A DNA stretch of 64,000 bases from Papaver somniferum (Eukaryota; Streptophyta; Magnoliopsida; Ranunculales; Papaveraceae). Both the position numbers and the translations under genes were made by a program. Below are positions 22,328 through 34,117 of the stretch, in pieces (within the stretch, counting starts at the first letter, position 1; every line of letters starts with the position of its first letter). The notes under the pieces were generated by a model. That model was given only the letters and a program-made list of their open reading frames with translations, did no database searches and had not been told where the DNA came from. The stretch covers positions 136,308,777 to 136,372,776 of the forward strand of contig NC_039361.1 in assembly GCF_003573695.1 (NCBI RefSeq), read 5' to 3'.

Positions 22328-24768
22328 TGTTAGAGCATTGCTCGGTCGAACTCGCACGCGGTGCTATCTCAAGCATGTTTTTCAATATTAGTGATCAAAA
22401 CTATATGTCTTGAATTCTAGTTTACTTATGACTAAGTCTCGGTCTAGGATGGTTAAGTGTAGTTGAGCTCCAGACTCCATGGCGATCATCTTATGAAGAC
22501 GAAGAACTACTCGAGGAACATGTGGAACTTCATCCGACTAAAAGGTATGTGGATACTTGAACTTATCTATCACTCAAAAGTCTATTCTATCTCCTACTCT
22601 TGAGACAAAGTCGTATAAGTATGATAGTTTTCATACATACACATTTGCTATTTCGAGCCGAGTTTACTCGCCTATCTTTTTCTCGAAATATGTGTTGGTA
22701 AGCTTTTGCGTTAACCATTTTCATCTTTACCCGTGACGAAAGTCATGATGACGTTTCAATCTTGAAAATAGCTTTGATGACGATAGTCGTGAATAACAAT
22801 TGTTATAACATTATAGAAGAATGTTTCAATGATTGAAATGTAGAGTTGAGATTACCATCTATGGGTATAAGCATATATAGTGTGTTCGCACATTAGTGTA
22901 TAAATCCATGTGCCGAAAACCAAGTGCGTGCATATGTGTGCATGCGGTATTGGTGAAGGGGACAGGTTGAGTACGCGTACCAGCGGAAGTTTTCATACCG
23001 AAAATTTCTGCTGAGTTTGTAGTTTGCAAACTAGTAAACCAGTCACTTTAGGTACGCATAACCGTACGCGTACCCACAGAAGTTTTCATACCCGGAAATT
23101 TCTGTTGAGTTTGGAAACCAAAGCCAACTCAAACCCGTTACCTAAGGTACGCATACCCGTACGCGTACCAAGCTAGTTATTTCTCAAATCGGTAGTTCAT
23201 GAACTTAAAACAATAAATTATAAGGAATGCAATCTTTGTAAACCGTGGGTATATTGTTCATGAATTGATTCAAGTTGATCAATCTGATTTTGTTTTAATT
23301 GTGTCTATGAATAAAGACCTAAGCAAATGAACAACTCTATCAAATAGTTCTTATGAGTCATTTGAACTAGTTATGAGAAAGATGAATACGTTTAATATGA
23401 AAGATCTCATATGTCTAACCATTGGTTAACTATTTGTGAACCAACTAAGTGTACACATTTAGGTACGGTTACTCAAACCTAAATGAATACATTTCATTTA
23501 TGTGTGACAAGCTAAGTTCCGATCTAACAGTTGAAAGATATTAGATTGGTTGAATCAGGTTTTTCATCTAATGGTGAATATTGAATGCTTTGTTACCAAG
23601 GTAACTTAGATTGCAAACCCTGATTTGAAAACTATATAAAGGAGACATCTAGAAACTGGAAAAACTAATCCCCACACCTCCTGTGTGATACTAGTTAGTT
23701 TGCTAGAGTCGATTCTCCTTTAACCTTAGGTTTCTTCTCGAGACCCTGTAGGTTAACGAGTGAAAGACTTCATTGGGATTGTGAACCCAAACGAAACTAC
23801 TTCTCTTGTAGTTAAGCAATATGATCTTGCCATTTTCTATCGTACGAGTCCAATTGAATAATTGACTTGAGATTATATCTCTGATATGGCAAGATAAAAG
23901 GAAATCACAAACATCTTCGTCTCATCGTTTGTGATTCCGCAATATCTAGTTTCGCTACCATACGATTTAGATTATTGTGAGGTGATTGATAATACTAGGC
24001 TGTTCTTCGGGAATATAAGTCCGGATTATCAATTAGTTACTGTTCACCTTGATTTATCAAAAGACGGAACAAAAACTCATAGGTTTATTTATGGGAGACA
24101 GATTTATCTATTATCATAGAATTTTCTGTGTGATACAAATTTGTTATTAAAGTCTTCGACCTTGGGTAGTAGCAACTCTTAGTTGTGGGTGAGATCAGCT
24201 AAGGGGATCAAGTGCGTAGTATCCTGTTGGGATCAGAGACGTAAGGAGCGCAACTGTACCTTGAATCAGCGCAAGATTGATTAGGGTTCAATTACAGTCC
24301 AGATCGAAGTTAGTTTGTAGTAAGCGTCTGTAGCGGCTTAATACAGTGTGGTGTTCAATCTGGACTAGGTCCCGGGGGTTTTCTGCATTTGTGGTTTCCT
24401 CGTTAACAAAATTCTGGTGTCTGTGTTATTTATTATATTTTGTTATATAATTGAAACATCACAGGTTGTGCGTTAGGATCAATCAATTAGAATATCCAAC
24501 CTTTGGTTGTTGATTTAAATTAATTGACACTTGGATATTGGTCTTTGGTACCATCCAAGTTATCTTTATAGTATTTGATAAAGACTCGCAGATTTCTATT
24601 TGCTTGAGTATAGATCAAATCGAGAGATAGAGATATTAACTCTTTGGTATACTTTTATCTAGATTGATTCTGACCGTCTAGTTGATTCTCTAGAAAGTAC
24701 ATTGGAGTTAGTCCATACATATTGCTAATCGAAATATTGGGTGAGGTTGTTGTACCCCCGCTTTTTCA
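22328..24768 (+). repeat. 3' LTR of element A, complete
   Basis: 2,441 bp, TGTTAGAGCATTGCTC to CGCTTTTTCA. U3 contains repeated GGTACGCATACCCGTACGCGTACC-type motifs at about 22971-23170. A TATATAAA lies at 23633-23640. ORF 23931-24119 matches a decayed stretch of the 5' LTR and is not a gene. Confidence 0.93.
23633..23640 (+). promoter_or_regulatory. LTR TATA box of element A (3' copy)
   Basis: TATATAAA in the same context as 672-679. In the 3' LTR it could drive read-out transcription into 24769 onward. Confidence 0.55.
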
Positions 24769-26000
24769 CAATAAGATTTTCCTTTTCCTTCACCCTCATC
24801 TTTATTGGAGACATGAAGTGTGGTTTATCTTTCTTTTATTTCAATATCACTTCTATAGTAGTATTCATTTTTAAGAAGTTCTTGGAATCCTCTTTCCATT
24901 TCAGTTCAGTCTCTTCTCTGAAAATTTTCTTTTTGGACTGTTGATTTGGTGATTTAGGCGAAAGAGCTTACTTCTCAACTAAAGATTGTCCAGCTAAGTA
25001 GACTTTATGGTCTTTGTTGGGAAAAATTAGGTTATCATGCTCTGTTATAAACTTCCTTAAGTGAAGGTAGGATGTGTCCATTTAAAGAATTTGTGATTTC
25101 TCTCATTAAAAGAGCATTTCTGAATAACACATAAAACACTTTTTCACGTGTTTTGTCAACAGAAGATTTCGTGGCTTTGAAGCATCTGAAAAAGTCGGTC
25201 AACCTTTCCTCCTCTCCTTGACTGATTTTACTAATTATTATCCTGAACATATCCTTACTCGATATTGCAATAGAAATTTTAAATGAGAAGAGTTTTTCAT
25301 CGAATGTCTGTATTGAGTTTGGTGGTAGACACCTAAACAATGTCAGAGCATCGTCTTGAAGGATACTAGGAAAGAATCTTTTTATTATCCAAGTATTGTC
25401 CAGGTAGAGTGTCATCCTCTTCTGATAGTGAAATATGTGATCATTTGGATCTAAGTCACCTTTGAAGCTTTTAAAGGTCGGTGGGTGGAATTTTTCCAGC
25501 AAGAAAAAATAACAAACTTAATTTCAGAGTGGACTCTCCTCTCCTTAAACTTGTAAGTTGGATTAGGTTTTGATTTATTGACCATCAACTTAAATTTGTA
25601 TTCTTGCACCTTTAACAATCTCTACGTCTTTTAATCTATAAATTTTTATACTAAGTCAACTGTGATAGTTGTTTTGATTAAGAAATTACGTGCCTCAGCA
25701 TCTACATATACTGATTTGCTAATGAGCTGTAATTTATGAATTGTTGTCTCATGTCATGGTGACTTGGTAATTGGTTATACAGAGATGATTGGACTAGTAA
25801 TGGCCGCATATTGAGGTGAAGATTTGATTTTTCTGGTTGTGCATTCTGAGGTGCTTTAAGCACAAGTTGTTGCACAACTGGTGTTATACCGAACTGAGTT
25901 TGAGGTGGTGTTAAATGATTGACCTTCTCAGCAAAACAACTGATTGATCTTAAGAAATCTTAGAACATGTCATCAGGTATTTGTACCACATGTGTGGTGT
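24769..26000 (-). pseudogene. Gypsy retrotransposon gag fragment
   Basis: The clearest part is 25035-25502, 155 residues of the Retrotrans_gag type. It shows PPTFKSFKGDLDPNDHIFHY, then LYLDN, FPSILQDDALTLF, LPPNSIQTFDEK and the QGEEERLTDFFRCF block. Decayed coding sequence continues on both sides: gag N-terminal text toward 25990 and Lys/Glu-rich text down to 24769. There it stops abruptly at the end of element A, which appears to have inserted into it. The pattern suggests a Tat/Ogre-type gag; this is inference. No pol follows within the window. Confidence 0.8.
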
Positions 26001-26450
26001 TAGGAGTTAGAGGCCTTGGGTAACCTTATGCTCTGTTCAGGTGTTATAACTGGCCCTATTAGAACAACTTGTAGTAGTCCACCTGCCATCTGTGTTGAAG
26101 ATGTGATGATTGGTGGGGCAGTTCTTTTAGTTGGTACTTCAGGTTCAGGTGTTGAAGTACTTCCAGATAGTGTTGGCACATGTGTGATAGGTACATATAG
26201 TATTAATACATTATGTTAGTGTTCCACACTTAGTGTTGTTAATGTTAATCGCGACAGTGAGGTTACAACTGGACAAGGTAGTAACCTTTTTTGATGTATT
26301 TTTCAGCTTCACAATATCAGAAATGTCAGATAAGTATGTATGAATGAAAACATAGTCAAGATTGAAATCGTTGACCAGATCAGATCTTTTAAAGACCATC
26401 TCATTAAGCTTTGCTGATTAAATATTAAATGTTGTTGATAACAACTTGAT
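26000..26450. other. Unassigned, possibly more of the gypsy remnant
   Basis: AT-rich, with short ORFs on both strands (26016-26219 plus, 26211-26399 minus). Neither shows a recognisable domain. Confidence 0.4.
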
Positions 26451-27818
26451 TATCGCTTGGTTAACTGTTACGCAATAAATATATCCTTATGAAGATTTAT
26501 CCAGGAACGCTTGAGGAACCAAATCTCCTTTGAGGGCAAAACCACCCGGCAAATGCTCTAGGATTTGGAGATATCTTTGCCAAGGTATGGAGCTAATAAA
26601 CCAAGTATCTGGGAAGTTGGTAGATAAGCATAAATATCTGGGATGATAACTGGATACCAGGACTATGCGGAAAATTATCTCATTATTGTAATGCTTCAAA
26701 CAACTCTCTAACACTTCTGGATGATCTGATAGATCCTGTCAATAAAAGTAAAAAAAAATTCTTACCAATACTCCAGCTGATGTGGCGACAAAAAACTGTG
26801 GGATACATCGGTTTTTGGACAATCTTACCTCTCAAAAAAATGATAAACTTAGATGGAGCTTGAAAAAATATGGAGATTCTTTGTATGATAAACTGAATGA
26901 AGTAGGTAATAACTTCGAGCTTATCTCTAAATGAAACTTTCTGGAAATCTTTATGGAAAATGGACATTCTCAAAGAATCAAATTGTTCTTCTGGAAATGC
27001 TTACAGAATGCATTATCCACCAACTCTAACTCTATGGGAAAATAAAATACATCAATCCTTCCCGTACTAAGTGCGGGGAGGAAGTAGAAACTATACAACA
27101 TCAACTGTTTCACTGCACATGCAAAGGTTGTCTATAAGTTAGGACTCAACCAATTTGTTTTCAGTTTGATTCTTCATTCAAACTAATAGATATGTGTAGG
27201 GATTGGAATTTGTAGAACCCAAATAAGAAAATTTTTATAGAACTGGTCTTAACTAAGATGTGGTTCATGTGGAAAGAAAGATATAACATAGTTTTCTAGA
27301 AAATAAAGAGACATGTCCATTATTGGTCTAAGAAATTACCATCAGAGAAAGACTCTCAGCCTTCAACAAAGAAGTCCAACACTCCATGACAATACCAGGA
27401 AGACATTCTCTTAAAATTAATGTGGATGCAACATGGATCTCTGAATATTTACCATCTAGTTTTACACTAATTCTTAGAGATGATGCAAGTCGATTTGAAA
27501 AAGGAAAAGTAGGTCATCCACAAGCTTAAACCCACAAGAAGCAGAAATTGTAGGGATTCTTCAAGCAGCAACTTGGGCCAATCAGAAAAAACATCATCAA
27601 TGTCAGCATAAAAGGTTACTATCAAAGCTTAGTCAACTGTCTCAACGAAGAACAATCGGCATGGCGTAGCAAAACTCTTTTGGAAGAATTAGTTAAAGTG
27701 GCAAAGTCTTGCCAAAGTATCTGGGTTTTCTTTTTTGTGCCTAGAACTGGAAATTCGATAGCAAACATTTTAACCAAATATGCAAAAACTTCTACTGTAG
27801 ACTGGGAAGACTCTTTAT
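26450..27818 (+). pseudogene. LINE (L1-type) 3' remnant with RNase H domain
   Basis: Degenerate reading frames on the plus strand follow the order seen in plant LINE C-termini. First is KLRWSLKKYGDSLYDKLNE (about 26845). Then comes FFWKCLQNAL, then a cysteine/histidine segment with HQLFHCTCKGC (about 27100, zf-RVT). Then LTKMWFMWKERYNIVF (about 27250) and an RNase H-like domain (about 27415-27818) with INVDA, IKGYYQSLVNCLN and VPRTGNSIANIL. Many stops and frameshifts make it dead. Confidence 0.7.
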
Positions 27819-27819
27819 A

Positions 27820-28590
27820 GGTCGTTTGGATGCAAACATATAAATAGCTTTTCTGCTTTTTTAAGTTAAAAAGTCATAAGTCTGTTTGGTAACCAGATTT
27901 AGGAATGACTTATAGAAGTAGATAAGTTACTTATTTTTGGAGCAAAAACTTTTTGCTTTTCTACTTCTGAGAGATCGACTTCTCACTGAAATCACTGGTT
28001 TTGTTTCTCTTCTTTCCTTATTTTCTCTTTATACAAATAAACCCACAGTCTATGATCTTCAATCTGGGTTTTTGAAATGGATTTTATTTTCTTTTTTGAT
28101 CAGCTATTATGTTTTTTTTTTGTCTTTCCTAATCAATTTTTTCTATTATCTTAAATCACGTTTTAGACCTAATATTTATTCATGTTAATCAAATCTTTAG
28201 TTCCATCAACATAGTAATCTTAGTTTTTTTTCTTCTTGGAGATCTTAGCGGATCATATCACCAATTTGTTATTCTCGTAATCTGATTGAAACCATTTTTT
28301 CCAAAACCTAAACTTGTGTTCTTCATTAACCCAAGTAAAGTGATAGAACAATTTTCTTCTTTTTTCATGGTTGAATAAAATTTATTAACATTACTGGTGA
28401 AAATCATAGCAACATGAATTTAATCGCCCAGAAAATCTACCATTTTTCTTTGATAAACCATTAAAGCTTGCTGATTTTTTTTGTTTTTCTGGTAAGTAGC
28501 CAAACTAACTTCTAATAATTTTGACTTCTTGAAGTATTTCTGAGAAGTCCAGAAGCACTTCTCAGAAGCACTTCAGTATCCAAACAGGCT
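27820..28590. mobile_element. MITE-like insertion with GTTTGGAT inverted ends
   Basis: The left end GTCGTTTGGATGC and the right end GTATCCAAACAGGC are imperfect inverted repeats. Subterminal AGAAGTAG and GAAGCACTTCTCAGAAGCAC blocks resemble those of small plant DNA transposons. The body is T-rich. The 83-aa ORF 27937-28188 is hydrophobic low-complexity and unsupported. The insertion lies between two imperfect copies of an RNase H tail. Confidence 0.5.
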
Positions 28591-30424
28591 ATTAGGGAAA
28601 TATGCAAAACTTCTATTGTAGACCGCGAAGGTACTCCTCCCTTATGTATCTATCACTAACTCTCACTAGATAAACTTCACCTTTTTTATGTTTCAGCATA
28701 AAGACACTTGTCAACATCTGATTTGTCCCTTATGCCCCCATCAAAAAAAAAAACCTGTCAAAAATTTATCAAATATTACCGCATACAAGATGCAAATAAA
28801 ATTACTAGATCAGTTAGCAATGAATGCATCATTATATCACCATGTTGAACACTATACAAGTACTAAAAACATTTAGGTTTCAAGTCAATGTCTAGAAACT
28901 TCCACAACTCCATGATGTTAAAAAAATCACTTGAGAACTCAAATAACGAGTGTTGATGTTAGTTGGGTTTTAGCAGAAAACTACATGCCACCACAAAGAC
29001 GAAGAATAACGACGAATAAGATATAGAGGACCCTTCTCCTCCGCGTTGTTGGTTGAGCATGCAACCACAAGAGTAACTATTTTCCAATTACACTTCCAGG
29101 AAATCTTTTTTTGCAGAACCAAATGCAAAGTAGAGTCTCTCTAGCTAGATGCTGCCGTTGGCTAAGGTCCTGTATCATCGTCCAGGTGCTTCTGGGCATA
29201 GACTTAATCTTAACTTGAATTTTTGCGTTTTTGGCAAGCATTAAACCTGCATCTGTAAGAAGGTAGACAAAAGATAAAATCAATTATCAATTTATCTAGG
29301 AGAACAGAGCATACATCAATATTAAACTATAATCAGTATATGAAGACTGAATAGTTTGATAATTCATACAGATATTAAACTCGATAGAACAAAAACCCTT
29401 TACTTTGAAACTAAGGAGCATTTGTAAAGTTAACAATGCAAAGAGGCAGTTCCTAAATTACTAGATCAAACCATAAAACTCTGAAACTTGAACATACAAA
29501 GAAGAGATCTTACGATATTGATAAAAGTCAGTCAGTCAACAGCTTGAAGAAACTACTGCCATGCAAACTCAAAACATAAAACCCTACAATCTTGTACAGG
29601 AAAAACATAAAACTTGTAACATTTATGGTTGATAACAGTTTAAATCTGCATTCAACATAGGCATTTATAGAGTTTGTTTTAAGAAAGAACAAAAATTATC
29701 GAATACGATATTGGCATTTTTCATACGCCATTATTTGGTCGAGATGAGGCCGGTGAAAGCTCGATAGTATAAAGAGGGGAAAGCAATAGAAAACACCTAT
29801 GGTTCTACACCAAATCCAGCTAACAAGAAAGGAGGTGCAACTCCCAAAAGACTGCTCCACTCAACATTGCCTACCAATCTATCTAATCAGTAACAAAAAT
29901 TGGACAGGTGGGTATTGCATCTGGAGTTTCAAGAATTACACGGTTACAAGAAACTAAGTCAGGATTCGTGCACTTCAAACAGCAGTGTACTTAATTATAG
30001 AACACTGGACATCATTAATATCTTCAAACAGCGGCAGGTGCAAGTTTCATGTTTTCTAGTTGATAAGTGACGGGTTCCACATCCATCACCAACTAATCTG
30101 GTCGCAAACTTTTGCCTACCTTATCTTTGACATGTGTCCTTACTACAATTTCACACATTAACTTCCTCACTCTATTAAATCCTCTAAATGCAACTCCGGA
30201 AATCACTTTTGTTTAAGTACAGAATCAAACAGCTTAGATAGCATATGGAAAAAGGAGTAATATAAGATAAGGAAACAAGTAACTAATATAAAAACTCTAT
30301 AAATGGAGCTTCATTCTGCTGATGCTAGTGGAGCTTGGTCAGAAGACTGACCATTGATTGCCAAGGAGCCAGAAGCGCATTACTCATCTGCATTGCAATT
30401 GGTATATCATGTTTAAGCAACATA

Positions 30425-30480
30425 AATACTGTTAAGATAACTGCAGCTGTACAATACTGTTAAGATAACTGCAGCTGTAC
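30425..30480. repeat. 28-bp perfect tandem duplication
   Basis: AATACTGTTAAGATAACTGC plus AGCTGTAC occurs twice head to tail without a mismatch. Confidence 0.9.
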
Positions 30481-31287
30481 CAACTTCACAGATTGCTTAC
30501 GTAAAGGTTTGGCCACTGTCATCTGGAAATCACTCAGAACTTGAAGGGAAAGTTGACAACTTGACATACATAGGGAAAACCTGCATTTCCAGAAAACATT
30601 TCCATGCCGATTATCTCCACTTTTGATCTTCGGATAAACTAGTCTCACTGGTATTTAGCAGATGATGTGACCACCACTGTATGACTAAATAAAAAACTCT
30701 TACACCCTTTATGGTACTTGCAAGAGTAAAACAGCAGTGAATCAATAAATCAAACAGCGATTGTGCTGCTTTATAATCTGCAGAAACTGACCAACAGCTT
30801 AAATGCTTTCAATCAAAAACCGCCACAATAAAAGGATAGTAGGATTCTGTAACCTCATCTGAATTAAGTACAGCCAAAATGTCGATTATCGGGAGAGAGA
30901 AGGGTGAAAAGGGGATATTTGAGCTTACCCATTATTAATGCATGTACAATACTTGAGTCACAAAAATAAGAACTAGAGGCACATAAAGCCATGAAACCTT
31001 ATACTAATGCACATCTCCAAGATATACCACATTCTTAAGGCAGAGAATGACAGCATTAGAATTTGATCAAATGTTTGGTGAAGTTAAAGATGTTCCAAAA
31101 GACCCAGTTTCCTGCCTATAGTAAAGTAATTGTTTCACTGAAAAATATTCAAAAATTATTTTGGTTAGTAAGGTTACACACCAATGGTCAGTGTTTCCAA
31201 CAGTCCCTCACTGAAACAGACCTCTAATTGCCATTGCCTCCAGATAAGCAATGCACACTTGAAGTTTAGCTCTAGCCTCTACCCAAT

Positions 31288-31310
31288 TTTTTGACGCCGC
31301 TGCCGGGGAA
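31288..31310 (+). other. Primer-binding-site relic of a gypsy element
   Basis: TTTTGACGCCGCTGCCGGGG resembles the plant Athila/Tat leader junction TTTTGGCGCCGTTGCCGGGG at all but two positions. No LTR or gag is recognisable beside it. Confidence 0.35.
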
Positions 31311-31741
31311 TGATAACGAAAATGCTCCTAGTCAGCAATTCCGATAACATTACACGGCAGGACGCCAAAAACCGTGTATTATTATTACACACCACAAGTG
31401 CAAGGTTGGCAGTACAAGGACTAATAGTAACACCAATTAAACAAATTTTATGATACATCAGTCAATTTCTAACTAAACAAAAAAAAAAATATGCTAATTA
31501 TATTGAGATGGGATTTTTACTAATTTGAACTAAAAACAGAAAATAAACTAATTTTTGGAGAAAGTAGTGAAAAGGCCAGGGTTTTGTTATGGTTCCACCT
31601 ATTTGCCACCTCCACTTTTCCTATTTGCCACTTTCATTAATTGTCACCCCCAATTATCCTATTTGCCACCCATATATTTTTTCATATATCCTAAATACTA
31701 TTTCTTTGACGAATCAATTTTACCCAAGCTCGGTACTTACA

Positions 31742-32200
31742 ATGAAGAAAGCAACAATGTCAAGTCTTCCCCGAGAGATCGAAGAAGTTATACTGTTAAG
31801 GTTACCGGTGAAATCCACCTTACGTTTCAAGTGCGTATGCAAGAGTTGGCATACGTTAATTTATGATCCTAAATTTGTCAAGGATTAGTTTAGTCTTACC
31901 AACAAAAACCCTAGACTGCTCATGATCAGAAATATAACCTATGGCTCGAGAAAGTTATGGTTTATTCCATAGATTATGCATCAATAATATTTTCTAAGAT
32001 TCTTCAGTATACGGGGTTCCAAATAATCAGTGTAGATTCCCATTAAGGTTTAAACAAAGCAAGTCATTACAAGATGCCAACATCTCTATTCGAAACGAGT
32101 ACTACTTAGGAGTTCTCCATTCACTGGATCATTCATTAGAACTGATCCTTCGCACCTGCATTTGCTTGACGACAATGGTGACTCGAAAACAAACAATCAA
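31742..32200 (+). pseudogene. F-box gene fragment
   Basis: From ATG at 31742 it reads 48 residues including a classic plant F-box: SLPREIEEVILLRLPVKST, then FKCVCKSWHTLIYDPKFVKD. The stop at 31886-31888 is a nonsense codon inside the domain run. The same frame continues FSLTNKNPRLLMIR, the usual next block of plant F-box proteins, before further stops near 31970. An intact family member has roughly 350-450 residues with an F-box-associated domain, which is not recognisable here. F-box proteins are substrate adaptors of SCF ubiquitin ligases. Treat as a truncated pseudogene. Confidence 0.75.
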
Positions 32201-32616
32201 TTCAAAACAAACACGAAAGAATAACCAATTTCATGACTCGAAAACTTTCCTGTCAACTGATGAAGCCTCCATCCTCTTCTTGTTTCTTTGCTGCATAATC
32301 TCTGAGAGGATAAGCCATAGCAAACAAAATCAAGGACGATTATATGATGATTGTGAAAATGGAGGAGACCTTGATTATCATAAGAGATATCTCCTCTTCT
32401 CTTCTCTTTCTTAGGGTTTGTGGGGTAAAGAGATAACTATATACCAAAGCTGGAGTTACGGGTTACGGGTCGTCGACATGGTCGATCTTTCCACGGTCTG
32501 GTAAGAATTACACAACAGAAAATAAGGGACCCAAGCCCAACATAAAGATGCTTTCCCGCTTTTTTATTTCCCTCGCCATTTACGGAAGAACCAACGAAAC
32601 AACGGCCAAGGAAACT
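32200..32616. other. Unassigned sequence between F-box remnant and TIR element
   Basis: Nothing coding that I can support. It contains GGGTTACGGGTCGTCGAC near 32460 and AT-rich stretches. Confidence 0.4.
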
Positions 32617-34082
32617 AATTGGGGGCCTGGACACATTTTATACCCACACCAAAAGATATATGGGGCTTCCAAGTGATGGTGAAATAATTATTTTACCCTT
32701 CTCTAATAACTTCTTCTCCTCCCATTCTTCTTCTCCTCCGCTCCCTCAGTCCCACTGTTACCCATTTCATTAACGACTTCTGAGAAAAAAAATTTCTCAC
32801 CGATTCATCGTCGTAAGTGAACTAAAACCCCTTTATCTAAGTTGGGTTTGCGTTTTAATTTGATTTGTTGATTGAAAAATTAGGTTTTCAACTGCAAAAT
32901 TGCAGTTACAGTTCCAGGGTCGTTAACCACGGTTTTTTATTGCTTAACGATTTTTGATATGCATGTTGAATTGATGAAAAATCGTTAACCATTAGGGTGT
33001 AGTAGATAACGACCCTAAACCTGGTTTTCTGCCCTAGAATAGTGTCGTCTAATGATTTATAAATCGTTAACGATTCTTCTCGACGACCCTTTTTAAATAC
33101 GAACGACTTTGTCTTATGCAGAACCACCTCTCTGTCCCAAATAGTGACAGGGTCGTCAATATATTTCTAAAGCATTAACGATTTTTTGTTTGACAACCCC
33201 TTTATGAAACTAACGACTCTATATGATACAAAATTTGTTCCCTGTTCAAAAAATAGGAAGGGTCGTCATGTCAAATGGTTGTAGTCGTTAACTATATTGA
33301 AGGGTCGTCATGTCAAATTTTTGAAGTCGTTAACGATGTTGAAGGGTCGATTGGTTTTATAAATTTTGCTTGCCGACCCTTGATCTATGAAATGGCTCGC
33401 TAGGGTCGTCGGTATATAGGAATGCCTAATTAACGACCCTAAGAGTAACATCTTCAGAGAGTAAAAAAAATTAGAGTCGTTGGGTTCTAAACATATTAAG
33501 TTAACAACTTTATATGACCTAACTAGCTGGAGTCGTCAATTATATCACACTTGGTTGACAATTTTTCATAACCTGCAAAAGTTGCAGGTTTGAGTCGTCA
33601 AAGGTTGTGTCAAGTAATTGACGACTCCTTAGAGTCGTTCATTTATTACCCTCTCGACTTAACGACCCTCACTCTGAGTAGTTGCATAGTGTACATGAAT
33701 CGACCACTTGGGGCATCATTCATACAATTTGAAGAGTATAAGAAGTTTACCTGATTGTTTTGAGCTTCGGGTTCTTCATTTTGAGGATTGGTTCCTTCAT
33801 TTTGAGCAATATGATTCCTCTACTGGAATCCCCCAAAAACTCAACTTCTTCCTCTCCACAACACAAAAACAAAATTTTTCTTTTATCAAAATTTTATCCC
33901 TAAATCTGATTTTAATCTAATTACAATAATTAACAATTAATTAACTTAATTACCACTAATGATGATTTGGGATAGTTTAGCCATTTAAAAAAGTTGGGGA
34001 TAAGGATAACTCCGAATTACTATTTCATGACCTTTTTATCCTGTAGCTAGGGGTCCCAATTATTTTTCCAGGGCCCCCAATT
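32617..34082. mobile_element. Element with short GGGGGCC inverted ends and GTCGTT/AACGAC motif field
   Basis: The left end AATTGGGGGCCTGGA (32617) and the right end TCCAGGGCCCCCAATT (to 34082) form about 15-bp inverted repeats, flanked or overlapped by AATT. Inside, from about 32910 to 33670, GTCGTTAACGAC-like, AACGACCCT and GGGTCGTC motifs recur dozens of times in both orientations. They include a clear 42-bp tandem pair at 33257 and 33299. No transposase seen. It is probably a non-autonomous DNA transposon; superfamily undetermined. Confidence 0.55.
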
Positions 34083-34117
34083 CAGCCTTGCAATGAGACC
34101 CTTGAAATTTCAAATCA

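Larger units (their letters stand above)
28600..31550. other. Intergenic, no gene recognised
   Basis: Short ORFs only (28688-28876, 29077-29283, 30460-30648). A minus-strand stretch at about 29077-29246 is preceded by CTTCTTACAG, which looks like a splice acceptor, but I cannot connect it to a gene. A perfect 28-bp tandem duplication lies at 30425-30480. A gypsy-type primer-site relic lies near 31288-31310. Confidence 0.5.

Noticed and set aside
29077..29283. 68-aa minus-strand ORF with a plausible splice acceptor
   Set aside because: No recognisable family and no partner exon found; left as unassigned.
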